DNA from: Medicago truncatula
Lineage: Eukaryota > Streptophyta > Magnoliopsida > Fabales > Fabaceae
Assembly: GCF_003473485.1 (NCBI RefSeq)
Contig: NC_053045.1
Span: 43,566,494-43,630,493 of the forward strand
Direction of reading: 5' to 3'
Length of the DNA stretch: 64,000 nucleotides
Shown: piece after piece, positions 47,469 to 58,801 of the stretch
Layout: the number at the start of each line of letters is the position of its first letter
How positions within the stretch are numbered: position 1 is the stretch's first letter
Made by a program: the position numbers and the translations under genes
The notes under the pieces: generated by a model
Told to the model about the DNA's origin: nothing
The model's input: only the letters and a program-made list of their open reading frames with translations
Databases searched by the model: none

Positions 47469-49247
47469 TTTTCTATTTTTAGAAACCATATCCACCAAAT
47501 TATCCAACCCAATCCATTTTTTGGAGGTTTTTTGGGTGGGTTTGATCGGGTTTTCTAGGTTGACCCAACCCATGAACACCCCTAACGATAGTAGTTATTG
47601 TTTAGATTCTCTTCTCTAATGTCTTACCTGTTAGAATCTAGTAAGATCTCACGTCCTTCGTTAAATAAGTTTTTGAAATACTTCTTTATGTATCATTTAT
47701 ATTTTTGTCTTGAACCAAAACTCTATCGTCTCCATTTTTTTTATACACTATCCTCTTCATCTTTAATACACTTCACTTAGACTTGGGTTCTTGCTTCGCG
47801 CCTTGTCTTCTTGGTCGCTTTCTTAACTCTCTTATAATTCTCCTCATATTTAAAACATCCCCTTTTGATTCTAATTGTACTCTAAATGCTTTCTTTCCAC
47901 CATCCAGATTCTTTACGTCCAGGTCCAAAGCCTCTTGATTTTACTAACGTTTCTTTTGCTATTTTTCTAATCTCATGTGTGATTTTGGCCCACATATCAT
48001 TTGCGCTTACTTGTGGGTGTATGACACCACCCTCTAAGATTTTGTGTTGGAAAATCATTTGTTTTTCATCCTTCAAATGTCACCACTTGATTCGTGGATC
48101 CCCATTGTGGCTTCTTCGCTCTTCGCTTAACAATTACATCTATAATCAATACTTTATGTTGGTTAGTCAAGCCCTCTTCATGTATGACTTTACAATCCAA
48201 CCAAAATTTTATGTCCAATTTTCAAATAAGAAATAAATTTATATGAGAACATGTCACCCCACTTTTGTATGTGATAAAATATTCATCTTCCTTCCTAAAA
48301 CATGTATTAGCTACACAAAGATCAAAAGTCGAAGATCTACCCTCCACATTAACCTCCCTGCTGCCATAACCCTATGTAAGCCCCCAAAACCTCTCATTAC
48401 ACTCCCTATACACACATTTAGATACCCCGTAGGAAAAATCTTTTCTCCTATTGGTATATCCTGAATTACGCCTAGTAAGTCCTCCTAAAACTTAACTTTA
48501 AGATGTTCTTTTAGGGCTAAGATCCGATCTCCTATCCTTTTTTACATCCATATTATCATTCTTCCATTTCTTATCCACAATGATGTTTATACCGTTTCTC
48601 AATCTAACTTTGTCATTGTACCAAAGCTTAAATAATTAATTTCTAATTATTTTGCCTTTTCTCGCACCTACTTAATTTCTTGTAGGCACATAAAATTAAG
48701 TCTCCTTCTAGTCATAGTATCCATTATTTTCACTAATTTTCTTGTAAGAGTTCCTTAATTCCATGATCCAAAACAAACCCTACTCTAATTAACTAAGATC
48801 TTTACCCGCACATGTCCACAAAGATTTGGGAACCCTTGCTTATTTTTCACTGCATTCAAGCAGCGATGCAACGACCCTTGCTCGTTTGACATTGTACTCG
48901 GGCTATGCAGTGCTTTGCTTTTGAGCAGCAACCTAGCTTTCACACTATTACATATTCGATCCATCTCATAGAGATTCGATAGAATTTTACGTTGGCTATC
49001 AAATTTTACGATAGCTCTCAACCTCTCTTTTAATCAGAACTTGGGATGGCTATGCATAGCAAGGATTGAATTCCACGCTGTCATTATATGACCGCAGGAT
49101 GATCATAGCCGTCTGATTTGTTATAATAGTTTTTATTTATTTACCAAGCTTTAAATTGTTGTCTTCGGATCTCAATCATAAGGCCTACAACGCAATGCGT
49201 GATTGTGACTGCAGGGAATCCAAGTCCAGATAGCAAGGCTAAGGATT

Positions 49248-49462
49248 ATGCAAATAAAATTTAAATTTGTATAAATAATATATGAAGAAATAACAATTCA
49301 TGCAATGCAACGTGTCTCACTCTCATCCTATGATGTTATTTTCACCTGACAAAATACAGTTCATTATCCTAAGAACCAATAAACATCGTCCAATTATATA
49401 TATCAGAAGCAAGGAAGAGAGTGGTTTTTGTTGCTCAACAGAAACCAACCAAAGGTTAAGCC
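49248..49462 (+). promoter_or_regulatory. Proximal promoter of the P450 pseudogene
   Basis: Continues the P450-type promoter block cut at 42577. Includes 'tatgaagaaataacaattca', AACGTGTC at 49309-49316, and 'agagtggtttttgttgctca' before the former ATG. The TATA position reads TATATATC instead of TATATAAG. Confidence 0.6.
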
Positions 49463-50403
49463 ATGTCCACCTTTCTACAAAATTCTCTTTCGCATGAAAG
49501 TTTCTATATTCATTCCCTATGCTTTTCTTCACTGTCTTTCTCCACTATTACTTATTTTATTCCTTATTTCTCTTTTCTTCATAATCAATTGTTGGTATTA
49601 TTATTTTTTTAGTTTGTTCAAAATAAAGTGTTGGTATTATTTCCAACAATTCTTTTGTCACATCAAAAAGCCTATCTCCTTCACCTCCAAGATTTCCTCT
49701 AGTTGGCAACTTCCATCAACTTGGCTTATTCCTTCACCGTGCACTCTAAGATTCAGCTCACAAAAATGGCCCTTTAGTGCTTCTTTATTTTGGGAAGGTT
49801 CCAGTACTTGTGTTTGCTGATGCAGCAAGAAAAGTAATAATGAAAATCCATGACTTGCTTTTCTCTGATAGACCACAAAATAAAATCCTTGATATCATAT
49901 TGTATGGTTCCAACTTCCAAATATGTAGCAAGTTGTGCAAATGGTGAGTAATGGAGACAAGTAAAGGTGTCCGTGTGTTACACTATGTAAGTAACAAAAG
50001 AGTTCAATCTTATTGTGCGTGAGAAGAAGAAACTTTAAGAAGGATTGAATATTTTAAGGAGTCTTCTGTGTCGTCGGCGTTGAATTTAACTGAGTTTTGT
50101 ACTCTACAATTACTAATGATATTGGGTGTACGGTGTTGTTAGAGTTTGGGGGATTATTGGGTAGTGTATGTATGGGAGATTATATACCTTGGCTTGATTG
50201 GTTGGGAAAAGTTGATCGTTTTTATAGCAGGGGCAGAAAAATGTACCCAAAATTTGGATGAGTTTGTAGAAGTAATTGAGGAGCACATCAAGCATGGGTC
50301 AGATGGAGATGTCGGTTTGATAGATGACGAACGAGCACAGTGATTTTTGTGGATGCTATTGGCTTCCCCTATTGATAGAATGGCAATCAAGGCTTTGGTA
50401 CTA
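49463..50403 (+). pseudogene. CYP71A-type P450 pseudogene, exon 1 only (copy 4)
   Basis: The sequence aligns from the start codon region (MSTFLQNSLSHES) to the exon 1 donor (CTA|GTAAGT) of the neighbouring P450 genes. It contains several frameshifts: the frame changes shortly after the start, an insertion of about 45 bp near 49590-49640 repeats 'gttggtatta', and indels break the region around 49910-50110. Short intact islands remain, such as [13 protein letters not shown] (as [14 protein letters not shown], about 50170-50210). No exon 2 with the I-helix or heme loop was found before the next gene at 52975, so the copy is truncated and cannot encode a P450. Confidence 0.9.
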
Positions 50404-51231
50404 GTAAGTCGCTATCATTCATTTAAATTTTATTCTCGGTTAATGTAATGTAATATTGCCCTGTAGCATATAATAGATACCAGATGTAACCAAAAAAAAT
50501 ATAATAGATACTAAATTTAGGGTATGTTTGGCAAGGGCAATTCGCTAGCTTATAGCATAAGCTCATTTTACTGTATGTTTATTCTTGTACGAGCTTATAA
50601 CGCTATTGTTCGTATGATGATAGATTCTTATCAATAATGTTATGTTGATACCCTTTTTTCCCCAACCTCCACTATACACCTAATGTGAAAAGACATTTTA
50701 GTAATTTCGCCTGTGTGAGAGTGTTAGGTGGGTGGTGAGTGAGGGCTACATGTCACATTTGTGTGGTGGTAGAAGAAGTGTGTGTCACCTTTGGTTGTCA
50801 ATGTATCACCACTGGATTATTATACTGATATTGTAGACCCTTTAATGTGTGTAAACACAAATTGCAATAGCCGCGCTGTTGAATGGAGCTGTCTAGGAGA
50901 AGCTTTAAGAATACTCTAAAAATAACTTGGATGATAATACATTGTTTAAATTAGAATGGACCCATTTTGCTCTATAAGGATCTCCTGTTATAGTTCACAC
51001 TTCCTTGACTAATAGGCCTCATTTTTGCATATACAGACCCTATTAGGTTAACCCTCTGAGATCTACACAGCTTGTCTGTGCATGTATTGTAGCGCGTGCA
51101 GCTACCTACTCTTTCTTTACGCAGCTAGCATGCCATGTCGCCATAAACAACCACATAAGTGGTCTTTGACGGAATTAGATAGCGGCAATTTAAAACTAAA
51201 AAAACTTCGGTTGTAATGTGCTTGATTGTAA
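50404..51231. other. Intergenic after the P450 pseudogene
   Basis: Former intron sequence then AT-rich DNA. No exon 2 or other gene was seen. Confidence 0.5.
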
Positions 51232-51440
51232 TTTTTTTTTTTTTTTAAAACTCGGTATCCGATCAAGAATCGACTAATCCGAGATCCAACCGCCCACTTG
51301 CGGGGGCCCCGTTTAAAGGCAGAGCAAGCTCTGTATGGACTTAGCCCACCGAAATTGGCTCCAGAGGGAATCGAACCTGTGACCTTTGGAAGAGCAAACT
51401 CCAAGATCCCAAGCCAACCACTTGGCCAACCCCAAATGGG
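51232..51440 (-). mobile_element. tRNA-derived SINE
   Basis: On the minus strand an A-box-like TTGGCCAAGTGGTTGG (about 51428-51413), a B-box GGTTCGATTCC (about 51378-51368), a body, and an A-rich tail (T run at 51232-51246) occur in SINE order. A pol III promoter is implied. No clear target duplication was found. Confidence 0.65.
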
Positions 51441-51461
51441 TTTCAGGGACATGACAAATTT

Positions 51462-51484
51462 GGGGGGGGGGGGGGGGGGGGGGG
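51462..51484 (+). repeat. Poly-G run of 23 bp
   Basis: Twenty-three consecutive G residues after 'acaaattt'. This is exceptional in such AT-rich DNA and may be imprecise in the assembly. Confidence 0.85.
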
Positions 51485-52159
51485 CAATCAGAGAAGACAA
51501 AAACTAAAATTCTTGTCCCCAGGAACATAGTCATGACATAAACATAGACTCCATCCGTTTCAAAATTATAGTATCACTTTAGCAAAACAAATATTTAAAA
51601 CGAATGCCATTCTCACTTTTCAATGTACTATTAATTAATATTTTCAATAATACCCATTAATTATTAGGAAATTCTAAAGACTGCCCTTGGGGCATTGGTT
51701 AAGACGATAAAAATAGAAATATTGTATTGGGAAATAGTGAAAAGTGATGAATTTAACTTTTTAAAAGTTAAAATATTGTTGAATTCAATGCAAACATACT
51801 ACTTTTGATTTTCTTAACAAGTGCCTTTAAGGCATTGGTTAGCAAAACCTTTAATTTTTTTTATTTTTTTTTGAAGGAAACCTTTAATTATTCTATGCAC
51901 ACTACTTTCAAAGTATCATTTTCTACTTTAATTATAATGATGGAAAATGCACCAATAGTTAACAATGTTATTTTAGTAGAAGTGTAATGTCTTTAGATAA
52001 CATCATTGCATTTCTTAATATATGTGTAACAACCTTAAATGACATATATTTTGAAACATATGAAGTACTATGTCTTTTCTCTTCGAAGCACGAACTTCGT
52101 GACATTGCTAGTTTCAAAAACATAGGACACCAACACCAATATATATTTATTATCATATA

Positions 52160-52454
52160 CTTCCTCCGTCCCTATATATAAGACCCTTTTGCCAAAATCA
52201 CGGGAATTAAGATAGTGGATATTTGTATTAAAGTTGTTTGTAATCACTATTGTTTTTACAATTTTATCCTTTAAGAAAGAAGGTTAGTTTATGTTTTCAA
52301 CATGTTATTTATTGTTGATTGAAGAAAAAGATGTATAATAAATAGGGGCATGTATGTAAAGAAATAATTAATGTAGTTGGAAATAACAAAGGAGTCTTAT
52401 AAAAAGGGACAAATTTTTTTTTCAAAAGGGTCTTATAATTAGGGACGGAGGGAG
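52160..52454. mobile_element. Stowaway-type MITE of 295 bp
   Basis: Inverted ends CTTCCTCCGTCCCTATATAT and ATTAGGGACGGAGGGAG are flanked by TA (52158-52159 and 52455-52456). Non-coding. Confidence 0.8.
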
Positions 52455-52639
52455 TAATTAAATTGTTCTCTTAAGGATAACTCAGTTGATTGAATATTGT
52501 GATATGTAGGGGTCAAGATTCGAAGTAACACTCTAGTTGATCGTTTTCATTGATAAATGCATCATCTAGCTCAGGTTCATCTAAAGATAAACCCTCTAAT
52601 TGATCATCATCATCAGCAGGTTTCTTCGTTTTTTTCTTC

Positions 52640-52974
52640 TTTATTTCAAATTAATCTATACACACACAAACACTTCTCCTCCCCCTATATCATTATCCAA
52701 ATTTATATTTGCTTACATATATGAAGAATTTAACGGTATATGCAACTGTGCAAGTTGCAATGTTATCGGAAAAAACAGTACATGCAACGTGACTTGTTCT
52801 CATCGTATGCTTTGATTTTCACCTTATCATTATTCATTATTAGTACAATCATTTAGTCACCATAAATATAATATAGAGGAAGATATGAGAAGAACCATAA
52901 ACATCGACCAAGTGATATATCACGAAGAGATTGGTTTTTATCATCTGCACTCAATAGAAACCAAAGCTTAAGCC
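52640..52974 (+). promoter_or_regulatory. Promoter block of P450 copy 5
   Basis: Resembles the blocks before copies 2 and 3 ('tttatttcaaattaatctat', 'cctatatcattatcc', 'tatagaggaagat'). The conserved motif is AACGTGAC (52786-52793), and the TATATAAG of copies 2 and 3 reads TATATCAC (near 52915). Confidence 0.55.
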
Positions 52975-55109
52975 ATGTCCACATTTCTACAAAGTTTTCT
53001 TTCACATGAAATCTTCTCTTCATTCCCTATGCTCTTCTTCACTATCTTTCCACTATTCCTCATTTCTCTTTTTGCCATCATAAAATATTGGCATAATTCC
53101 AACAATTCTTGTGCCACCAAAAAAAACTTACCTCCTTCACCTCCAAGATTTCCTCTACTTGGTAACCTCCACCAACTTGGCTTATTCCCTCATTGCACAC
53201 TCCAAAATTTAGCTCACAAATATGGCCCTTTAATGCTTCTTTATTTTGGTAAGGTACCGGTGGTTGTAGTTTCCTCTGCTGATGCAGCAAGAGAAGTAAT
53301 GAAAACTCATGACTCGGTCTTCGCTGATAGGCCACATCGTAAAATCTTTGATATCCTTTTCTACGGTTCCAAAGATGTGGCAAGTTGTGGATATGGTGAG
53401 TATTGGAAACAAGTAAGAAGTCTCAGTGTATTAAACCTTCTGAGTAACAAAAGAGTTCAATCTTATCGTCGTGTTAGAGAGGAAGAATCTGCAAAAATGA
53501 TGCTAAGTATTCAACAGAAGAATACTTGTGTGAATTTAACAGAGTTGTGTTCTACAGTTACTAATGATATAACATGCAGGGTGGTTCTAGGCAAAAGATA
53601 CCGTGATGAAGGTGGAGTTCTTCCGGAGCTAATGTTGGAGTTTGGAGAGTTATTAGTTATTTTCTTTATAGGAGATTACATACCTTCACTTAATTGGTTG
53701 GGTAAGGTTAATGGTTTTTATAGTAAGGCAGAAAAAGTAGCCAAACATATGGATGCATTTTTTGAAAAAGTTATTGATGAGCACATCATTGGTAGTCGAT
53801 CTGATGGCCATGTTGGTGAAGGAAACAGTGATTTTGTGGACGTTTTGCTTTCAGTTCAAAAGAGCAATGATACTAGCTTCTCAATTGATAGAACTGCAAT
53901 TAAGGGTTTGTTACTGGTAAGAATATCATTTTTCCCTTTTAGTTATGTCACTTACAAACAAATTTTGTGCATTAAGTTCTATGAAATTGATACCTAGAAG
54001 CATAAAACTGATTTTGATATATTTGCCTCTTATGCAATAAAATTGATGTTGTTTCCATAAAATTGAGTGTATTTTTGGATGAGCGGTAAATTTGTCAAAT
54101 CACGGTGTCATCATGATTTTGTTCAAGCTCTCAAGCGTACTTTTCAACAAAATCGTGGTGGCTCACCGTAGTTTGAAGCTCTCAAGTGTACTTGTCAATC
54201 TTACCCTCAATCCAAACACGCAACAGTCACTCTAACTGAATCTTAAATTTGAAGCTTCTACATCAAAATGTAATTTTTTTATTTGAAAGTTATTGTTTGG
54301 CTCACTTTTAGGTGAATGCTTTAACACAAATCATTTTTATGATGTCTTACTTTTAACCAACATCAATTAATTTATATCAATTTCCGTCCCTCTAGTACCA
54401 ACACATCCTATGAATCATAAGATTTAGTGAAATTAGTAAGGTTTGGTAGCTATATAGTGTAAACTAAATTATACTTTCTCTGTAGGACATGTTTATTGCA
54501 GGTACTGATACTACTTACACAGTCCTAGAATGGACAATGACAGAACTATTAAGACACCAAACAGTGATGCATAAATTGCAAGATGAGGTGAGAACTGTGG
54601 TTGGTAACAGAACTCATGTAACTGAGGAGGATTTGGTTAGCATGAACTACTTGAAAGCTGTGATCAAAGAAACTCTTCGCCTCCATGCACCAGTTCCGTT
54701 ATTAGTCCCTCGAAAATCAATGGAAGATATCAAACTAAATGGCTATGACATTGCAGCTGGTACACAGGTAATAGTCAATGCTTGGGCAATTGCAAGAGAC
54801 TCTTCAATTTGGGAAGAACCTCTAGAGTTTAAACCAGAAAGGTTTATGAATAGTTCAATAGATTATAAAGGATTGGATTTTGAACTTATCCCATTTGGAG
54901 CAGGAAGGAGAGGTTGTCCTGGAGTGTTGTTTGCTATTTCTATCAATGAATTGGTTTTAGCGAACCTTGTTCATCAATTTGATTGGAAATTGCCTGATGG
55001 TGTAGAAGGGAAGGATCTGGACATGTCTGAAACTAATGGCCTTACTTGCCGTAGAAAATACCCTCTACTTGCAGTTGCTACCAGATACGACATAAATGAA
55101 TACAGTTAA
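52975..55109 (+). CDS. CYP71A-type cytochrome P450 (copy 5), mosaic
   Basis: Microsomal heme monooxygenase, substrate unknown. Exons 52975-53916 and 54486-55109, phase 0, 569-bp intron, 521 aa. The anchor, [14 protein letters not shown] hinge, [10 protein letters not shown]-helix (IAGTDTT rather than AAGTDTT), ETLRLH, PERF and [10 protein letters not shown] with Cys458 are intact. Other differences from the sister copies are GDYIPSLNW (others have PWL.W) and a two-residue longer C-terminus (NEYS) from loss of the usual stop. Its N-terminus matches copy 2, the middle of exon 1 and the intron match copy 1, and exon 2 matches copy 3, indicating recombination or gene conversion. The Ala-to-Ile change beside the oxygen-binding site may alter the active site. 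Confidence 0.93.
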
Positions 55110-56355
55110 AATAGCAAGAATGGCATTATTATATTATAAAATAAAGGTAAAATTGTTTGAAAGTGTGGTTTAATACTTATATGTTATTGAATGATGTATA
55201 TTGATGTTTGAACTTTGAACAAATTTAGTTCAAGTAAAGCATCAATTTAGTTTTTGAAATTGTTAGGGGATGTTAATTTGATCTCTCAAATTTGCCAATA
55301 GAAATAAAGGTATGTGATGTTGTAAGGCGTTGTTCAATTTAGTCCTCCTGTTAAATTATTACGATGGCGAACATGACATGGATGATAGAAACATATGTTG
55401 CATGTCCAGACGTAATCAATACAGTGTTGTCACGCTTAAGGACTAACATGATCAATTATTGTTTTGAAATAACTATGCATTTCTTTACTGAATACCCGCC
55501 ACTCGTTTTTTGTATTGAACCATTTGTCATTTAACTAAATAGAAGCACCAAATTGATTGACACCATACAATTTCAAAGACCTTATTGTCTATTTGCAAAT
55601 TTTAGGACCAAAATGATTGATCCGTCAAAAGCTGAACTGCACAATTATGCAAATTTTGGATCGCTATGCAGCATATTATATATCAATCACCTGCAAACTA
55701 GCTTTGGTACCTCTACAATCAAAATTGCATGAACTTAATGATGAACCGCCGCAATTAAAAACCACACCAAAGAAAAATGCCCAGCCACACATCCAACATT
55801 ATTGCTCCACTTGCTAAACACAAAGAAAAAAAAAAAAAAAAAAAAAGGACAAATATGTGGCAAGATCATGAAACACCATTTCTACTCCACACAAATTTAA
55901 TTCAGCATCAATTATTTTTAAATCAAACTCAATGTAACAGCAGCTCAATTGAAAACATTTAACAAATGCTCTAAAAGACTAGCTATTCTATACAACCTAA
56001 GGACACCGTTTTAGAGCACAATATACGAAAACACTAAAGTGTATAACTCCCCCAACACATAAAGATAACAAGTCAACCACAACCACTAAATAAAAAAAGC
56101 CCCAAAACCCAACTTTAGTACTGGTAATCCCATGCAAAAGCTGATTTATGCAGAAAAAATCCAGCAGTATTTTTCTATAAGAAAATATAAAGATAGATAA
56201 TGACAGTATTTGTTTATTTATTAATATGTAGTTTCTTGATAAGTTAACGTGGTCTCCAATGATTGGAAGATGAAGGTTGATTTATCAAACCTGAAGTAAA
56301 GCAACCTGGGCTTTGGCATTACAGTGTTTAGTTCAGACACGAAACAAATTCATTC
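55110..56355. other. Intergenic, then hydrolase copy 2 promoter
   Basis: 3' UTR of P450 copy 5, then AT-rich DNA with 'tttagtcctcctgttaaatt'-type repeat phrases and an A-run near 55827-55848. Two short plus-strand frames (55617-55962) have no family resemblance. Confidence 0.5.
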
Positions 56356-58140
56356 ATGGATGAAATCCAACACAAGTTCGTTAACGTAGGAGCTCTCAAA
56401 CTCCACATAGCAGAGATTGGAACAGGTTAGTCAGAATCCAATCTTTGTCTTGTTTTGTGAATCAAAGTCATACACCTTTCTTATCTTTATTAGAATCTTT
56501 CAGGTCCAAACGTGGTCGTATTCCTCCACGGTTTCCCAGAGATATGGTACTCCTGGCGCCACCAGATGTTAGCTCTCGCCGGCGCCGGTTTCAGAGCTAT
56601 AGCTCCTGATTATAGAGGGTACGGACTATCCGACTCGCCACCTGAACCGGAAAAGACCACCTTCACTCATCTTCTCAACGACCTTCTGCAAATTATTGAT
56701 GCTCTAGCTATTTCTAAGGTACACATCAGAAGAAAATAGTTCATGATCAACTTTGTTAGTTAGTAACGTGTTGAAATGTCTTTCGGTTTTTCTTAAGTTA
56801 AACTAGTGTTATACCTTGTGTTGGAATTTTAGATTTTAATTTTATGCATGTGTCTAATACTAATTGAGCTAATAGCCAAATCTATGCTCAAAATTATATT
56901 AACAACTGTCAAAATAGTCTTTGAATTTTGCAAATTCATAAATACATTCATAAATTTGTAAATTTTGTATTTGCCAATTCGCAAATATGAGAGACTATTT
57001 TGACCGTCACTTAGAGTTTCGAGGATCAATTTGTCTATTAACTCAATAGTATCAATTGTCCATTCAACATATAATTTTTGACTTCAACATGTTTTGGTAT
57101 ATCAATTTTTACTTTAGTTCTTTAGTCCTAATATTTGTTAGCCCTGACTGTTTTCATCAATAATTTGTAGCAATTCCAGCCAATGTGTCGCCATACTTCA
57201 TAGCATATATGCTTAATATGCTGCCTAATTTTTTATGCATTTATATCCTAGGTTTTTCTTGTTGGAAAAGATTTTGGAGGTCCTCCTGCATATCTGTTTT
57301 CCATTCTACACCCTGAAAGGGTGTTAGGAGTTATCACATTGGGAGTTCCATACGTTCCACCAGGCCCCTCTATGCTTCATAAATACCTCCCGGAAGGCTT
57401 CTACATTTTGAGATGGAAGGTAAATCTATTATTCCTTTTAGGATTTTACTATCGCTCAATCATCACAGCTTTGTATTTGTTTATATGTATTATGTATCAG
57501 GAACCAGGAAGAGCAGAGGCTGATTTTGGACGCTTTGATGCAAAAACTGTTGTGCGAAAAGTTTATATCCTTTTCTCAAGAAGTGAATTACCAATAGCTA
57601 ATGAAAACCAAGAGATCATGGATTTAGTGGAACCTGATACCCCTCTTCCCTCTTGGTTTACTGAGGATGATCTTTCAACTTATGGGGCCTTGTATGAGAA
57701 ATCTGGATTCCGAACCGCATTGCAGGTTCCATATAGGTGCCAACTTTTTCTGTCATTCTCTAATTCCTTTTTTTTTCATAGTGAAAATGTCAAATGCTGT
57801 GGTGCTTTGACCTATCAGAAAATTATTCTTTTGTGAAGATGAATTCTTGTTAATGATATTGAAATTGTTTTGTTTGCATTTGTACTCTTGTAGGACAGTT
57901 GGCGATGACTTGAACTTGCCAGATCCTGTAGTCAAAGTTCCAACACTGCTGATAATGGGTGGAAAGGATTATGTTTTCAAGTTTCCAGGCATTGAAGATT
58001 TAATAAAAAGTGAAAAGACGAAAGAGCTTGTTCCCAATTTGGAGGTTACATTTATTCCAGAGGGAACTCATTTTGTTCAAGAACAATTTCCTGAACAGTT
58101 GAATCAGCTTATCCTTGCTTTCCTAGCCAAACACACTTGA
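56356..58140 (+). CDS. Epoxide-hydrolase-like alpha/beta hydrolase (copy 2)
   Basis: Probable soluble epoxide hydrolase, substrate unknown. Exons 56356-56425, 56504-56718, 57252-57419, 57501-57736, 57894-58140 have lengths identical to copy 1; 311 aa. HGFPEIWYSW, the nucleophile elbow GKDFGG (Asp102), GGKDYV (Asp255) and EGTHFVQEQ (His289) are intact. The main elbow difference from copy 1 is GGPPAY in place of GARPAY. Intron 3 (57420-57500) is only 81 bp, a multiple of three, and has no stop in the reading frame, so its retention would add 27 mostly hydrophobic residues in the lid region. Copy 1 intron 3 is 103 bp and would disrupt the frame. Confidence 0.9.
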
Positions 58141-58668
58141 AGTTTGGTTGTGCATTGTGTGCGTTGTTAGGCAAGTGTGTGGAGTTTTACCGAAACGATT
58201 TGAAGCGGCTGGAATTTCTTGGGAAGGAGACTCGTAAAATAAGAGACTGTGGCCACATTGTGTACTTTTCTCCTTCTAGTTATGATTGAAACATGGATTG
58301 GTGCTTGATGAGACTATTGTAGAATAAATAAATGTCATGCGCAAATAAGACAGGATAAAGGATTTTCAAGATCATGGTATCCTACTGCATAATGTTAAAA
58401 GATTTCCTCACACCATTGTGTTATTTCATAACAGAATCCCTTTGTTTTTAAAACTCAGCTAGTTCTACAAAGTTATTTTTTACTTTCTCCACTTATCTAT
58501 CAAAAGACTTCCTTATTTGAAATACCTTCCGGTTTCTTGCTTTCAAAGTCACCTAAATACATCAAACCATACAATATCCTACTCTTTTTATATACCTTCC
58601 CTAGACTTAGAGTGGATATAAAATGCTCAAAAGGAATAAGGCCTTTGTTATATATGGGTAGCACTTGG

Positions 58669-58801
58669 GTGACATAGAGTTAGGTGATATTGGTGACATT
58701 GGCCAATCACAATGTCATAATACTTGTGTTTCTCTATCTTTCACAAGCATTGTGACATTGTGATCGGTCAATGTCACCAATGTCACCTAACTCTATGTCA
58801 C
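58669..58801. mobile_element. Foldback MITE of 133 bp
   Basis: The arms GTGACATAGAGTTAGGTGA and the reverse complement near the right end pair over most of the element ('ggtgacattggcc' and 'ggtcaatgtcacc'). The superfamily was not determined. Confidence 0.7.

Larger units (their letters stand above)
44686..47584. mobile_element. hAT element inserted in the LINE
   Basis: Inverted ends TAGGGGTGTTCGTGGGT and the reverse complement with one mismatch, ending GAACACCCCTA, are flanked by perfect 8-bp duplications ACGATAGT (44678-44685 and 47585-47592). Without the solo LTR at 45331-47468 it is about 760 bp, with GGGTT-rich subterminal repeats and no transposase. Confidence 0.85.
44449..49247 (-). 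mobile_element. Decayed LINE retrotransposon, interrupted
   Basis: Minus-strand fragments read like plant LINE ORF2: DTMTRRRLNFMCLQEIK (about 48720-48670, endonuclease region), GWWKES (about 47890), FKNLFNE (about 47660) and, beyond the inserted hAT, LNKLFHKIVRSKAN (about 44616-44575, reverse transcriptase region). Stops and frameshifts are frequent. The 15-bp sequence ATGCAAATAAAATTT flanks the insertion (42562-42576 and 49248-49262; the left copy is now separated from the LINE by the 42578-44439 element). Confidence 0.7.

Noticed and set aside
47391..47579. 62-codon minus-strand ORF
   Set aside because: It spans the solo LTR end and the hAT terminus, so it is a junction artefact.
51360..51440. 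tRNA gene suggested by A-box and B-box sequences
   Set aside because: No cloverleaf or acceptor stem could be paired, and an A-rich tail follows the body, so this is a SINE. The same applies near 7418, 20815 and 30952.
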